Part shown: piece by piece, positions 44,836-53,703 of the stretch
Position numbering within the stretch: the stretch's first letter is position 1
Layout: the number at the start of each line of letters is the position of its first letter
NCBI GenBank assembly: GCA_963816685.1
Contig: CAWFMB010000014.1
Coordinates: forward strand, 372,001 to 436,000
Source: CAVYUC01 sp963816685
Lineage (GTDB): Bacteria > Bacteroidota > Bacteroidia > Bacteroidales > Prolixibacteraceae
Length of the DNA stretch: 64,000 nucleotides
Direction of reading: 5' to 3'
Notes under the pieces: model-generated
Databases searched by the model: none
Seen by the model: the letters and a program-made list of their open reading frames with translations, nothing else
What the model was told of the DNA's origin: nothing
Position numbers and translations under genes: made by a program

Positions 44836-45011
44836 ATTGTAAATATTTTAAAACCATTGGGTTATTGAATTTTGTTTGTGCAAATGTTTTATAACATAGA
44901 AAATGCAGGGTTACCTTTAAAGATTCTAAAATCGACCAATTCACCTGATTCTTTCTATAAATTTTTCAGGAATAAATCTTTAAATTGCATCTCGCGTAAT
45001 GAAAAGAAAAG

Positions 45012-45056
45012 ATGGAAAAGCTGCAGTGGACAAAAGCAATTTTTGGATCGAAATCT
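45012..45056 (+). pseudogene. Truncated 5' end of a 46062-type gene, copy 2
   Basis: MEKLQWTKAIFGSKS matches the start of the intact gene at 46062 and ends at the same point as copy 1, right before a terminator hairpin. Confidence 0.7.
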
Positions 45057-45061
45057 TCTGA

Positions 45062-45096
45062 AAATGCCGGCCCCGAAAGGAGCCGGCATTTTTTAG
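45062..45096 (-). terminator. Terminator left behind by a lost barrel gene
   Basis: AAATGCCGGC (45062-45071) and GCCGGCATTT (45082-45091) form the same hairpin as before barrel B; the barrel gene it served is gone except for its last codons. Confidence 0.6.
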
Positions 45097-45108
45097 GTTG
45101 TTTTTCTT

Positions 45109-45132
45109 TTAATTGAACTTCACTCCAAAATG
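45109..45132 (-). pseudogene. Last codons of a third barrel gene
   Basis: The minus strand reads HFGVKFN-stop, the same end as barrels A and B (FGVKFN), at the same distance from the hairpin. Upstream homology stops at once, so only a stub survives. The rest of 45133-45278 is AT-rich with no gene seen. Confidence 0.55.
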
Positions 45133-45278
45133 CCAAAATCGTTAATGTTTCTAAAACTGAATTATCCAATTAAAAAGTCCTATCATTCTTCAGGAATAAA
45201 AATTTCCTATTTGCTAAAAAAATATGGATTCAAATTATTAATTATTTTACTCCCTGTTTTTTTGTAAATTCGTAACAT

Positions 45279-45581
45279 ATGAAATCAAAAAATGAAATAC
45301 TGGCTTTTATTATTGAAAATAAATCGCTGTTAAGTAGCCGGTTCCATATTACTAAAATAGGTCTTTTTGGATCTTTTGCCAGAGATGAGCAAAAAGAACA
45401 TAGTGATTTGGATTTAATTGTGGAATTTGAAGAAAACACCTTGAATCTTTATGATCTTAAACAACAAATTAGAGAATTCTTTAGAAATAGCCTGGATGTT
45501 GACGTTGATATCTGCAGGGAAAAATACCTGAAACCCACATTCAAAAATTCAATACTAAAAGAAACCATTTATGTTGAATAA
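45279..45581 (+). CDS. MntA-like minimal nucleotidyltransferase (antitoxin)
   Basis: 100 residues. The nucleotidyltransferase signature GSFARDEQKEHSDLDLIVEF (GSx10DxD) lies at about 31-50, with a third Asp in VDVDICR (about 77). MntA proteins AMPylate and neutralise the HEPN toxin HepT encoded with them. The stop overlaps the hepT start by 11 bp, the usual translational coupling. It looks intact. Confidence 0.88.
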   Translation: MKSKNEILAFIIENKSLLSSRFHITKIGLFGSFARDEQKEHSDLDLIVEFEENTLNLYDLKQQIREFFRNSLDVDVDICREKYLKPTFKNSILKETIYVE

Positions 45582-45913
45582 AGATCTTCATTGTTTGGAA
45601 AGCATACTTGAATCAATCAATAGAATTTTTGAATATACTTTAATACATCAAACCGCTGATGAATTAAATAATGATCATCGAAATTTTGACGCTGTAATGA
45701 GACTTTGTTGTTATAGGTGAAATGACGGCAAAATTATCAGATGAACTAAAATTGGATTATCCCAATATCGAATGGAATAAAATCAAGGGCTTTCGGAACA
45801 TTATAACACATAATTATTTTGGAATTGATGCAGAAGAAGTTTGGCAGATTTTAAAATTCGATTTACCTGTTTTAAAATCCAGGATTACTTCAATTGTTAA
45901 GGAGGAATCTTAA
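45571..45913 (+). pseudogene. HepT-like HEPN toxin, frameshifted
   Basis: From ATG 45571 the frame reads MLNKDLHCLESILESINRI and reaches NFDAVMR, then runs into a stop at 45718. The next frame supplies the rest: FVVIGEMTAKLSDEL, and the HEPN motif RNIITHNYFG (R-x4-H-x-Y) to the end at 45913. Total length of 343 nt is one over a multiple of three, so one extra base near 45700-45706 breaks it. Without the shift it would be 113 residues, normal for HepT. The toxin is therefore probably inactive while its antitoxin is intact. Confidence 0.8.
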
Positions 45914-46061
45914 ATTAAAAAAATATCAAGAGGATGGTCTGCAATTTCCCTTCACCATTCAATTCGTTAAAGATTCTAAAATCGAACAATTCAATTGATT
46001 GCTTCAATCATCTTTCAGGAATAAATCTTTAAATTGCATCTCGCATAATGAAAACGACAAG

Positions 46062-46562
46062 ATGGAAAAACTGCAGTGGACAAAAGCAATTTTTGGGTCG
46101 AAGCTGGAGATTAAACGGCAGCACGAGCTGATCGGAAAAATTGAGTGGGAAAATATGATAAGTTCCACCGCTCAAGCCATGATTTACGGCAGGCTGTTTA
46201 GCCTGAACCGCGAGTTTTTCCTGTCGAAACTCGAAATTTATGATGCCAACGACCAGTCGCTGCTGGGAATGGTTATGATTAACCTTTTCAATCCTCACAG
46301 CGATGTGGTGATTAACGGAAAACGTTTCGAGCTGGAAATAAACAACTTCTGGCAGTCGCGCTGGTCGTGGAAATATAACGGAGAAGAAATCATCGTTTAC
46401 ACCTCGAATGAATTCATCACAAAGGACAAAGGCGAAATTGAGCTTTTTACCACCCTCAGCGACGAAGTGGAAATCCTTATCCTGCTCGGGTTATTTGTCC
46501 GTAACCAGTTTATCCTTTTTATGCTGTTTGTTTTACTGATTGCGCTGCTGTTAATCGTTTAA
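46062..46562 (+). CDS. Hypothetical protein with C-terminal membrane segment
   Basis: 166 residues from ATG 46062 (MEKLQWTKAIFGSKLEIKRQ). The first 130 residues are mixed beta (FFLSKLEIYDANDQSLLGMV, WSWKYNGEEIIVYTSNEF), loosely like a LURP-one/tubby-type fold (inference). The last 35 residues hold one or two TM helices (ILILLGLFVRNQFILFMLF, VLLIALLLIV), so it would be tail-anchored. Its start and about 100 bp upstream exist in two truncated copies at 41380 and 45012. It converges on the VOC gene with a one-base gap. Confidence 0.65.
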   Translation: MEKLQWTKAIFGSKLEIKRQHELIGKIEWENMISSTAQAMIYGRLFSLNREFFLSKLEIYDANDQSLLGMVMINLFNPHSDVVINGKRFELEINNFWQSRWSWKYNGEEIIVYTSNEFITKDKGEIELFTTLSDEVEILILLGLFVRNQFILFMLFVLLIALLLIV

Positions 46563-46563
46563 A

Positions 46564-47079
46564 TCAGTTTCCGGTACTGGTGAGCAATTCGAAAATCACA
46601 CCAATTTCCGGCATTTCCACATACGAATAGCTGCCACCTGTGAAATCTCCTTTTTGTACCTGCTTGCCGCCTTTGTTTTCAAGATAGTTTACACTCTTTT
46701 CCATACCGTCCACATTAAATGCAATATGGTGGATTCCTTCGCCATTTTTTTTCAAATACTGGTACCAGGTGCTTTTTTTTCCTACAGGTTCAATCAATTC
46801 GATGGTAAGGTTTTCGAGTCTGAAAAATGCAAGTTTGGCCTGCGCTTCAGTTGGAGCGCCTTCAAACTGTGTGTGGGCTTTGTCGTATTCGTCGGTAATA
46901 ATGGGTTCCGGAACTTCACTGAATCCTAAAATGGCCGCCCATTTCTCCGAAGCCTTTTCAATGTCGTTCACCACCAAACCTATTTGTGTGACCTGTCCTT
47001 TGCCGAACTTTTCCTGTGCCCCTGCAGTTGCAACCAACAAAGTAAAAACTGCAATGAGAATAAAATGTAGTGTTTTCAT
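46564..47079 (-). CDS. Secreted VOC-fold (glyoxalase/epimerase-like) protein
   Basis: 171 residues with signal peptide about 1-21 (LLVATAGAQ). The VOC domain shows VTQIGLVVNDIEKASEKWAAI, LTIELIEP, GIHHIAFNVDGMEK and IGVIFELLTS; the metal-ligand positions (Q/H, E, H, E) are present. Its closest look is methylmalonyl-CoA epimerase, but export makes a CoA substrate unlikely, so the function is open. Confidence 0.82.
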   Translation of the reverse strand: MKTLHFILIAVFTLLVATAGAQEKFGKGQVTQIGLVVNDIEKASEKWAAILGFSEVPEPIITDEYDKAHTQFEGAPTEAQAKLAFFRLENLTIELIEPVGKKSTWYQYLKKNGEGIHHIAFNVDGMEKSVNYLENKGGKQVQKGDFTGGSYSYVEMPEIGVIFELLTSTGN

Positions 47080-47336
47080 AATTATAAATTTAGTTGTTAC
47101 TTTTTAATCATTTTAATACTCGTATACCATTCCAAGAACGTATGTAAAGGTGGTCCGGGATTAAAATCAATTGCCACTAAGGTAAAGAAAGTTCAGCAGG
47201 TTCGTTGTATGTTTTTAAAAATTGCTAATACCAGCGATATTAGGAAATGACAATAATAGAAGCAAAATCTATTACTTTATTCCCGAAATGCACTATTTTT
47301 AATGCAAAATAGAATCAAACTACAAAGGAAAAGGCG

Positions 47337-47954
47337 ATGAATTATCTGGAATTTAAAAACAGAATGTTTGATCTGGTATGTTTTAATACGCACCAGGTTT
47401 ATGCCTGGAAACCGGATTTCGACAGAAATAATTTTGTCCGTTGGACTAAAAAGGGCCTTTTGATTCGGTTACGGCAGGGATTTTATACATTCCCGGAGTA
47501 TAAAAACAAACCTGATTTTACGCTGTTTTTTGCTAACCGAATATATCGTCCTTCATACGTAAGTCTGCATACCGCTTTGGCATTTTATGGAATAATTCCG
47601 GAAGCAGTTGTACAAATTACTAGCGTTACATCGCTGAAAACGGCTGATTTTAAGAATGATATTGGTGAATATGCATATAAAAGCGTCCGGGAGGAATTAA
47701 TGTTTGGTTATGATATTAAACCTGTTGCCAATGAACAATCACTTCAACTTGCCCAGCCCGAAAAGGCCTTGCTGGACTTGCTGTATCTCTATCCATTTTA
47801 CAATACAGAACAGGAATTGGCGAATTTACGGTTTGACGAAGATTTTTTTCAGGATGAACTCGATTTGCAATTATTGGAAAACCACTTGTTGAAATTTAAG
47901 AGTAAAGCTCTGGAAAAAAGAATAACATTATTAAAAAACACATACAGGTTATGA
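47337..47954 (+). CDS. abiEi: AbiEi-type antitoxin (type IV toxin-antitoxin)
   Basis: 205 residues. N-terminal winged-helix region (VYAWKPDFDRNNFVRWTKKG, LLIRLRQGFYTFP) binds DNA; RPSYVSLHTALAFYGIIPE and QPEKALLDLLYLYP are AbiEi landmarks. It represses its own operon and counteracts the nucleotidyltransferase toxin. The toxin gene overlaps its end by 4 bp (ATGA). AATGCA direct repeats just upstream (about 47288-47310) could be the operator. Confidence 0.87.
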   Translation: MNYLEFKNRMFDLVCFNTHQVYAWKPDFDRNNFVRWTKKGLLIRLRQGFYTFPEYKNKPDFTLFFANRIYRPSYVSLHTALAFYGIIPEAVVQITSVTSLKTADFKNDIGEYAYKSVREELMFGYDIKPVANEQSLQLAQPEKALLDLLYLYPFYNTEQELANLRFDEDFFQDELDLQLLENHLLKFKSKALEKRITLLKNTYRL

Positions 47955-48736
47955 TGCAACTGGAACAGTTAAAAAATTTTTTCCCCATAGAAATAAGAGA
48001 CAATGCCTCATTTCAAAAATATATGTTGAAAGAATATATCCAACTTTTAATTCTGGATTTTCTTTCAACAACCTCATTTATAAAAAAGATAGTTCTTATT
48101 GGGGGTACAAATTTAAGATTAGTGAAAGGAATTGACCGTTTCTCCGAAGATCTGGATTTTGATTGTAAGAACTTTTCAAAAGGGGAATTCATGGAAATGA
48201 CAGATGCTGTTATGTTTTTTTTAAAGCGCAATGGTTTCAGACTTGAAATACGTGATCGGGAAAATAGTAAATTGAAAGCCTTTCGCAGGAATATTCATTT
48301 TCCTGAACTTCTTTTTGAAATAGGTCTTTCCGGACATAAGGAAGAGCGGTTTTTAACTAAGATTGAAAGTGAGGATCAGCAGGTGTTGTATAAACCGGAG
48401 TTAGTTAATATCGGGGGTTGTGGGTTTTATTTTCCGTTTCCGGTTCCTCCTGATGGTGTGCTATGCTCAATGAAAATATCGGCGATGCTTTCCCGCCGGA
48501 AAGGGAGAGATTTCTATGACACCATGTTTTTATTGGCGCAGTCAAAACCTGATTATGCATTTCTTACTGAAAAACTAAATATTCATAACCTGGAAGAATT
48601 GAAAACTTCAGTATTTGAAACATTAAAAACAACAGATTTAAATATAAAAAAAAGAGACTTTGAACACTTATTGTTCAATAAAAGAAGTAGCGAGCGGATT
48701 CTTTCCATCGCAGAATTTATTCATGGTTTAAAATAA
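47951..48736 (+). CDS. abiEii: AbiEii/AbiGii nucleotidyltransferase toxin
   Basis: 261 residues. The nucleotidyltransferase core is GGTNLRLVKGIDRFSEDLDF (about 52-71), and the C-terminal half has the ISAMLSRRKGRDFYDTMFLL motif of the family (KGRDxxD). The AbiE pair gives abortive phage defence in characterised cases. Both genes are full length and intact. GTG/ATG choices do not matter because 47951 carries two successive ATGs. Confidence 0.88.
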   Translation: MMQLEQLKNFFPIEIRDNASFQKYMLKEYIQLLILDFLSTTSFIKKIVLIGGTNLRLVKGIDRFSEDLDFDCKNFSKGEFMEMTDAVMFFLKRNGFRLEIRDRENSKLKAFRRNIHFPELLFEIGLSGHKEERFLTKIESEDQQVLYKPELVNIGGCGFYFPFPVPPDGVLCSMKISAMLSRRKGRDFYDTMFLLAQSKPDYAFLTEKLNIHNLEELKTSVFETLKTTDLNIKKRDFEHLLFNKRSSERILSIAEFIHGLK

Positions 48737-48772
48737 ATTATTTTTAATCCTTGATTATTTAATATAAAACTT

Positions 48773-50716
48773 TTATTTCCCAAACCAAACCTCCATTTCA
48801 CCGGCGCCCCGGTGGCTCCAGGCATAATAAGGCACCATTTTCAGGCCATTCGAACCTTCGAGTTTTACAACTCCCTGCAATAATCCAGTTTCAAATTTAG
48901 GAGCAAAGTCTGTTTCAGCCGGAATGGTTTTCTGCAACACACCTTCCGGATTATCCATCTGTTCGGCACAGTACACAATCGGGCCGCGCTCGATAGCAAA
49001 TTTTCCGGCAATATCCTTTATGTTTTCATTGGGAACAACTTTTCGAACTTCCATTGGGAGCACCAATTCCACCACATCGCCGTCTTTCCATTTCCGGTCC
49101 AGCGAAATGTAACCTTTTTCGGTTTCCACAGACGCCGGTTCATTATTAACAAAAAGCCGGATTTCTTTTGCCTGCTCATTTTCATAACTGTACAAATCAC
49201 CGGGTACCGGGCGGTTTTGTGCCCATCCCGGGATACGGATATTCAATGTAAAATTCAACGGTTTTTCTGTCGCAATATTGAATTTAATGTTCCCTTCCCA
49301 GGGATATTTTGTTTCCTGATGAATTTGAAAATCCATGTTGTTTACATTGAAAAGAGTAGTACTGGCGGCAAACAGGTTGGCATAAATTACATCTCTTTTT
49401 TGGGCGTACAAATAATTGGGGACTGCCGGAATAAACCGCGACAGGTTTGAAGGACAGCACGAGCAGTCGAACCAGGGTTTGCGTCCGGTTGCCCCCTGGT
49501 TAAATGGTTCTTTGCCGTCGAATTCGAGTACATTTGGATAGAAAAACGTATTTCCTTCGAATGAAATTCCGGGCAATACCGCATTGTATAGAGTCCGTTC
49601 CAGCACGTCGATGTATTTGCTGTCGCCGTTCATCAGAAACATGCGGTGGTTCCAGAACACATTTGCAATGGCTGCGCAGGTTTCGTTGTAGGCATGATTG
49701 GGCAACTGGTAATTTTCACCAAACGCTTCGCCTTCATACATGGCTCCAATTCCGCCAGTGATGTAGTATTTCTGTTCAACCACATTTTCCCAAATCGTGT
49801 TGATGGCATCAACGAATCGCTGATTACCGGTGAGCGCTGCCACATCGGCCATTCCCGAATACATGTAGGTTGCACGCACTGCATGACCAACAGCCTCTGT
49901 TTGTTCAACCACCGGTTTGTGGTCCTGCCAGTAGGCGCCGTTTTCCCACTGGCTGTTACTTTCCGGATTGCGGATGCCGGATTTCCCGCGTTCGTTTAAA
50001 AAAAATTGCGCAAGGTCGAGATATTTTTTATCGCCGGTGGTGCGGTAGAGTTTTACCAATCCGATTTCAATTTCCTGGTGGCCCGGCGCATCATGGCGTT
50101 TATCGGGGCCGTAAACCGATGCAATCAAATCAGCATTTTTAAGGGCAACATCCAGAAAGCTGGTTTTGCCGGTAGCATTGTAATGCGCCACTGCCGCTTC
50201 GTACATGTGCCCCATGTTATACAGTTCGTGGCTGTGGTTCCGCACCTGCGACCAGCGTTCGCTGCCTTCGCGCTCTGTCATTGCGGAGTCGCCTTTTATG
50301 GTGCGGATGGTATACAAATAGCCATCCGCTTCCTGTGCCGCAGCTATCTTTGCAATCAGATCATCGAGGTATTTATCCAGTTCCGGATCGTATTTCTGTT
50401 GAAGGGAATACGCCGCGCCTTCCATGATTTTAAATACGTCGGAATCATTGTAACGGATACCTTCGAAAGTTCCTTCCATCAATTCGCCGGCAATGGCAAA
50501 ATTGGCAATACGGTGTGTTTCTTCACATTTTTCGAAACAATAGGGAATAGTTACCTCGCGATTGGTTTCAATGCGTTTCGACCAGAAATTGTCGGTCAGT
50601 TCCACGTTTTGCAAAGATACCGGATGAATGGGATAATCTTTTTTCAATGTGTTTTCTTTTTTGGAACAAGCCGCAGTAAAAAGCAGGAGGGTGAAAAGAT
50701 AAACGAAACTTTTCAT
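48773..50716 (-). CDS. GH127 beta-L-arabinofuranosidase-like lipoprotein
   Basis: 647 residues, lipobox LLLFTAAC (Cys about 17). An (alpha/alpha)6 barrel: PVSLQNVELTDNFWSKRIE, GAAYSLQQKYDPELDKYLD, RHDAPGHQEIEIGLVKLYR and NETCAAIANVFWNHRMFL. The zinc-thiolate site of the family (Glu and Cys of ETC, then the Cys pair in FDCSCCPSNLSRF) is complete. GH127 enzymes remove beta-L-arabinofuranose from plant glycans such as extensin; GH146 is a close alternative. The anchor suggests a surface or periplasmic location. It stands alone without an obvious polysaccharide utilisation locus. Confidence 0.87.
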   Translation of the reverse strand: MKSFVYLFTLLLFTAACSKKENTLKKDYPIHPVSLQNVELTDNFWSKRIETNREVTIPYCFEKCEETHRIANFAIAGELMEGTFEGIRYNDSDVFKIMEGAAYSLQQKYDPELDKYLDDLIAKIAAAQEADGYLYTIRTIKGDSAMTEREGSERWSQVRNHSHELYNMGHMYEAAVAHYNATGKTSFLDVALKNADLIASVYGPDKRHDAPGHQEIEIGLVKLYRTTGDKKYLDLAQFFLNERGKSGIRNPESNSQWENGAYWQDHKPVVEQTEAVGHAVRATYMYSGMADVAALTGNQRFVDAINTIWENVVEQKYYITGGIGAMYEGEAFGENYQLPNHAYNETCAAIANVFWNHRMFLMNGDSKYIDVLERTLYNAVLPGISFEGNTFFYPNVLEFDGKEPFNQGATGRKPWFDCSCCPSNLSRFIPAVPNYLYAQKRDVIYANLFAASTTLFNVNNMDFQIHQETKYPWEGNIKFNIATEKPLNFTLNIRIPGWAQNRPVPGDLYSYENEQAKEIRLFVNNEPASVETEKGYISLDRKWKDGDVVELVLPMEVRKVVPNENIKDIAGKFAIERGPIVYCAEQMDNPEGVLQKTIPAETDFAPKFETGLLQGVVKLEGSNGLKMVPYYAWSHRGAGEMEVWFGK

Positions 50717-50746
50717 AGTCGGTAGAATTGGTTATACTGGTTCTTT

Positions 50747-50754
50747 CAAAGATA
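50747..50754 (-). promoter_or_regulatory. TAnnTTTG-type -7 box before GH127
   Basis: TATCTTTG on the minus strand, 31 nt before the GH127 ATG. It matches the Bacteroidota -7 consensus; the -33 region is weak. Confidence 0.4.
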
Positions 50755-50869
50755 TGGATTTAATCAGTGAATTGATAATTACAATTTAAAAATGTACTTC
50801 AAACATTCTGCGAAATTTTTTACCCGGCCATACATTAAAATGAACAACAAAACGTTTTACGAAAAACGA

Positions 50870-52324
50870 ATGGCTAAACAGTTTTTCATCATTGTTTCAT
50901 CCCTGTTTTTTATCGTGTTTATTTTTTCCTGTAATGAAGAGGAAATTAATCCGGATAGCAAGAATATTCAACTTGTATTTTCATCGGATACAGTAACTTT
51001 CGATACAGTTTTTACGCGAGTTGGTTCCACTACCAAATTGTTTCGGGTAATAAATCCGGGTTCGGGCACAATAAAAATTTCAAGGATTTATCTGGCAGGG
51101 GATGATAATTCAGCTTTTCGTTTAAACATTAATGGCGATAATTCGAATTCGGTAAACGATGTGGCAATTCATGGCGGCGACAGCCTTTATATTTTTGTGG
51201 AAGTGACCATCGATCCAACCGGACAAAACAATCCCATGGTCATGCATGATTCAATTGTTTTCGATGTGAACGGAAACAGACAGGATGTGGATTTAATTGC
51301 ATTTGGACAGGATTTTCATTTGTTCGACGGCGAAGTGATTAAATCACAACACTGGCAAAACGATAAGCCGTATCTGGTGTACAATTCCATTCTTGTGGAT
51401 TCGCTGGAAACGCTGACCATCGACCCCGGGTGCCGGATTCATTTTCATAAGGGTTCAGGAATGTTTGTTAAGGGAACGCTTAAAGTAAACGGAACCTTTG
51501 AAGAACCGGTAAAATTTCTTGGGGACCGGCTGGAAAAGGATTATCAGGATGTCCCCGGCCAATGGGGGGCTTACGATGTACTTGAAAATGGGAGTGTTTA
51601 TATTTACGGGGGAGTGCATTTTCTTGTAGGCAGCGTTAATAATTACATTGATTATGCAATTATTAAAAATGCTGAAAAAGGAATTCAGGTCGATAGTCTG
51701 GGGGCATCTGAACAACCGGTTTTGACCCTGAAAAACAGCCGGATTGAAAACATGACACTCAATTGTCTCGATGCACGCACAACAACTGTAATTGCGTCGA
51801 ACTGCATTTTTGCAAACAGCGGCTCCTATACAGTTGCTCTTCGCTTTGGCGGCGATTATGAATTTTACCACTGCACGGTTGCCAACTATTATGCGGGAAA
51901 ACGTAAGGAACCTGCACTGGTGCTTAATAATTATTTCATCTACAATAAAAAAACATACAGTTTTGATTTTAATGCCCGCTTTGGAAACTGCATCATTTAC
52001 GGAAACAAAAACGATGAAATTTATTTTGACAACAAGGGTGAAGGACAGTTCGAATTCAACTTTGTAAACTCTCTCCTGAAAACAAACGAAAATTCCGCAC
52101 CATCGGGTTCTTTTGTTCAGTCTGTTTTTAATAAAGAACCAAAATTTACCGGAATTTCAGATTCTGTTTATAAGATCGATTCATTATCGCCTGCAAGAAA
52201 TACGGGCAATGTGGAAATTGGCAATCTTTTTCCTTTCGATTTAAACGCCAATTCAAGACTGCAAGATGAAGGCCCCGATTTGGGCGCACTGGAATGGGTG
52301 CAGGATGAAGATAAAACAGAATAG
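50870..52324 (+). CDS. Beta-helix-type lipoprotein
   Basis: 484 residues from ATG 50870, which gives lipobox IVFIFSC (Cys 21); two earlier in-frame ATGs (50792, 50840) would hide the signal. An Ig-like domain (about 35-150: VIFSSDTVTF-like start, TKLFRVINPGSGTIKISRIYL) precedes a right-handed beta-helix region (about 190-440: VYIYGGVHFLVGSVNNYIDYA, TLKNSRIENMTLNCLDA). The end LFPFDLNANSRLQDEGPDLGAL is the choice-of-anchor-Q type C-terminus. Proteins of this type are surface lipoproteins with polysaccharide- or protein-binding roles; no substrate is indicated. Confidence 0.78.
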   Translation: MAKQFFIIVSSLFFIVFIFSCNEEEINPDSKNIQLVFSSDTVTFDTVFTRVGSTTKLFRVINPGSGTIKISRIYLAGDDNSAFRLNINGDNSNSVNDVAIHGGDSLYIFVEVTIDPTGQNNPMVMHDSIVFDVNGNRQDVDLIAFGQDFHLFDGEVIKSQHWQNDKPYLVYNSILVDSLETLTIDPGCRIHFHKGSGMFVKGTLKVNGTFEEPVKFLGDRLEKDYQDVPGQWGAYDVLENGSVYIYGGVHFLVGSVNNYIDYAIIKNAEKGIQVDSLGASEQPVLTLKNSRIENMTLNCLDARTTTVIASNCIFANSGSYTVALRFGGDYEFYHCTVANYYAGKRKEPALVLNNYFIYNKKTYSFDFNARFGNCIIYGNKNDEIYFDNKGEGQFEFNFVNSLLKTNENSAPSGSFVQSVFNKEPKFTGISDSVYKIDSLSPARNTGNVEIGNLFPFDLNANSRLQDEGPDLGALEWVQDEDKTE

Positions 52325-53539
52325 AAGAAATAGTAAGCTGGTTTACTCAAAACTATAGGATATATTTGAAATTATGGTGCTCTGCACCTTTTTTTGCAGA
52401 ATAAATTTCTTTTTAGCAAAAGATTTCGCCACGCTGTGACCCATTAAATTGGTGCAGTGTACCAAAATTTTTGTAGTCATCGTGTTAAAATAAATCTGAA
52501 TGGTGCATCACGCCGAAACTTAAATGCATGAAAAATCAGTAGTATTTGGCATTTAGTCCATCCATCATGGTTTATAAGCTGACCCTAAAATAAGTTTCCT
52601 CCTGATATGTTTTCCGGCTTCCCGGCAACTTATCCCAATTCAGGTTCGGAATTTGTCCTGTAAAATAGTAATGCTGTTTTCACCCTTTACCTTTCATTAA
52701 AATTTTGTCAGGAAAACATGATCTGCTTTTCTTTATTTAGCAATTGCGGCAATTCCGGGGAGGATGAAAATATCGATTATGCACCGGTTACCTTTCTTCA
52801 AATTACAACTTTTCAAAAATTCAAACCAATTCTTTATTTAAAGGCATTGTTGTCCGGTAAAATATCAGGAAAATTATTTTTATAATGTTTCGCTGCTCTG
52901 CAGCTTTCACGAATATGTACAATTGCCTGGCTACAAATATTTTGATACTCTGCTGCTAATTTAAGCGACAGCGCCGCACAAATATTTGTAGTAAAAAGCG
53001 ACTAAAGGAAAAATCAAGCCCCAGTTAGGGCGGACATCCTGAACCCATTACGAATTGATAGATAAAAGTTCCATGTATATTTTAACCGGACACTAATGAT
53101 TTAAATGAGGGTGATCCGGTGACTAAAAAGTCGCAGGAATGTGTTTCATCTTATGATGTTCCATTTTTAATCAACCTGGATATTTGGATATATCAAATAA
53201 GGGATTAAGCCGGAGTAAAGTCATATTAAAGTCATATTAAAGTCATACTAAAGTCAAATTAAATTCAATTTTTATTGAGTTTAATTTGACTTTACATTGA
53301 CTTTACTCTATCTTAAATATAAGGGAAGTGCTGCTTTAGGTTATACTTGTTATCTACAATGGCAATGTGTCTGATTTGGTGAATAATTCCCGGGGGCAGA
53401 AATTTGCAGTTAACTTTTTTCATTCAGGTATTTCGGGATATTTCATACCAGGTTTATTTTCAACCTGCAGGCGGATATTGTTTTGTCAATGACGAACTGA
53501 TGAGAATATTCACCACTAGATTAATTGGAGTAAGCAAAA
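52325..53539. other. Long noncoding region with repeats
   Basis: About 1.2 kb with no believable gene on either strand. It contains a long hairpin with a 12-bp perfect stem (CTACAAATATTT 52932-52943 with AAATATTTGTAG 52981-52992) and the 11-bp tandem repeat at 53216-53294. The rest looks like decayed intergenic DNA. Confidence 0.6.
53216..53294. repeat. 11-bp tandem repeats leading into a 20-bp hairpin
   Basis: Units of TAAAGTCATAT start at 53216, 53227 and 53238 (last base C), then TAAAGTCAAAT at 53249 and TAAATTCAATT at 53260. The last two units (53249-53268) pair with 53275-53294 at 19 of 20 positions around a 6-nt loop. A further inverted ATTGACTTTA follows at 53296. Confidence 0.8.
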
Positions 53540-53575
53540 CAAAAAAAAACCGCCTTTGCGTACAAAAGCGGTTGT
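53540..53575 (-). terminator. Intrinsic terminator of metG
   Basis: On the minus strand AACCGC-TTT pairs with AAAGGCGGTT around TGTACGC (53548-53573), followed by nine T (complement of the A-run at 53541-53549). Confidence 0.85.
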
Positions 53576-53670
53576 TATATATTGTGCAGCTTACCGATCC
53601 GTACCGAAGTTTCGGGACAGTACTGCAACCTGCGGATAGAAGCCCCTTTGTTTCCCCAAAGGGAACAAAA

Positions 53671-53703
53671 TTCCTCCCCTTCGGGAAGGTTGGGAGGGGC
53701 TTT
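53671..53703 (+). repeat. GC-rich interspersed palindromic element, copy 3
   Basis: CCTCCCCTTCGGGAAGG then TTGGGAGGGGCTTTT, next to the metG stop. Same design as 26328, 32799 and 54917. Confidence 0.65.

Larger units (their letters stand above)
44549..45061. repeat. Duplicated leader block, copy R2
   Basis: Nearly identical to R1 (40883-41433). It contains the same GC-rich hairpin, covarying 15-bp hairpin, C-run and truncated gene start. On the minus strand it is the 5' region of the FN3 lipoprotein gene. Confidence 0.85.

Noticed and set aside
50006..50725. 239-residue plus-strand frame
   Set aside because: Antisense to the GH127 gene, with a composition that mirrors it.
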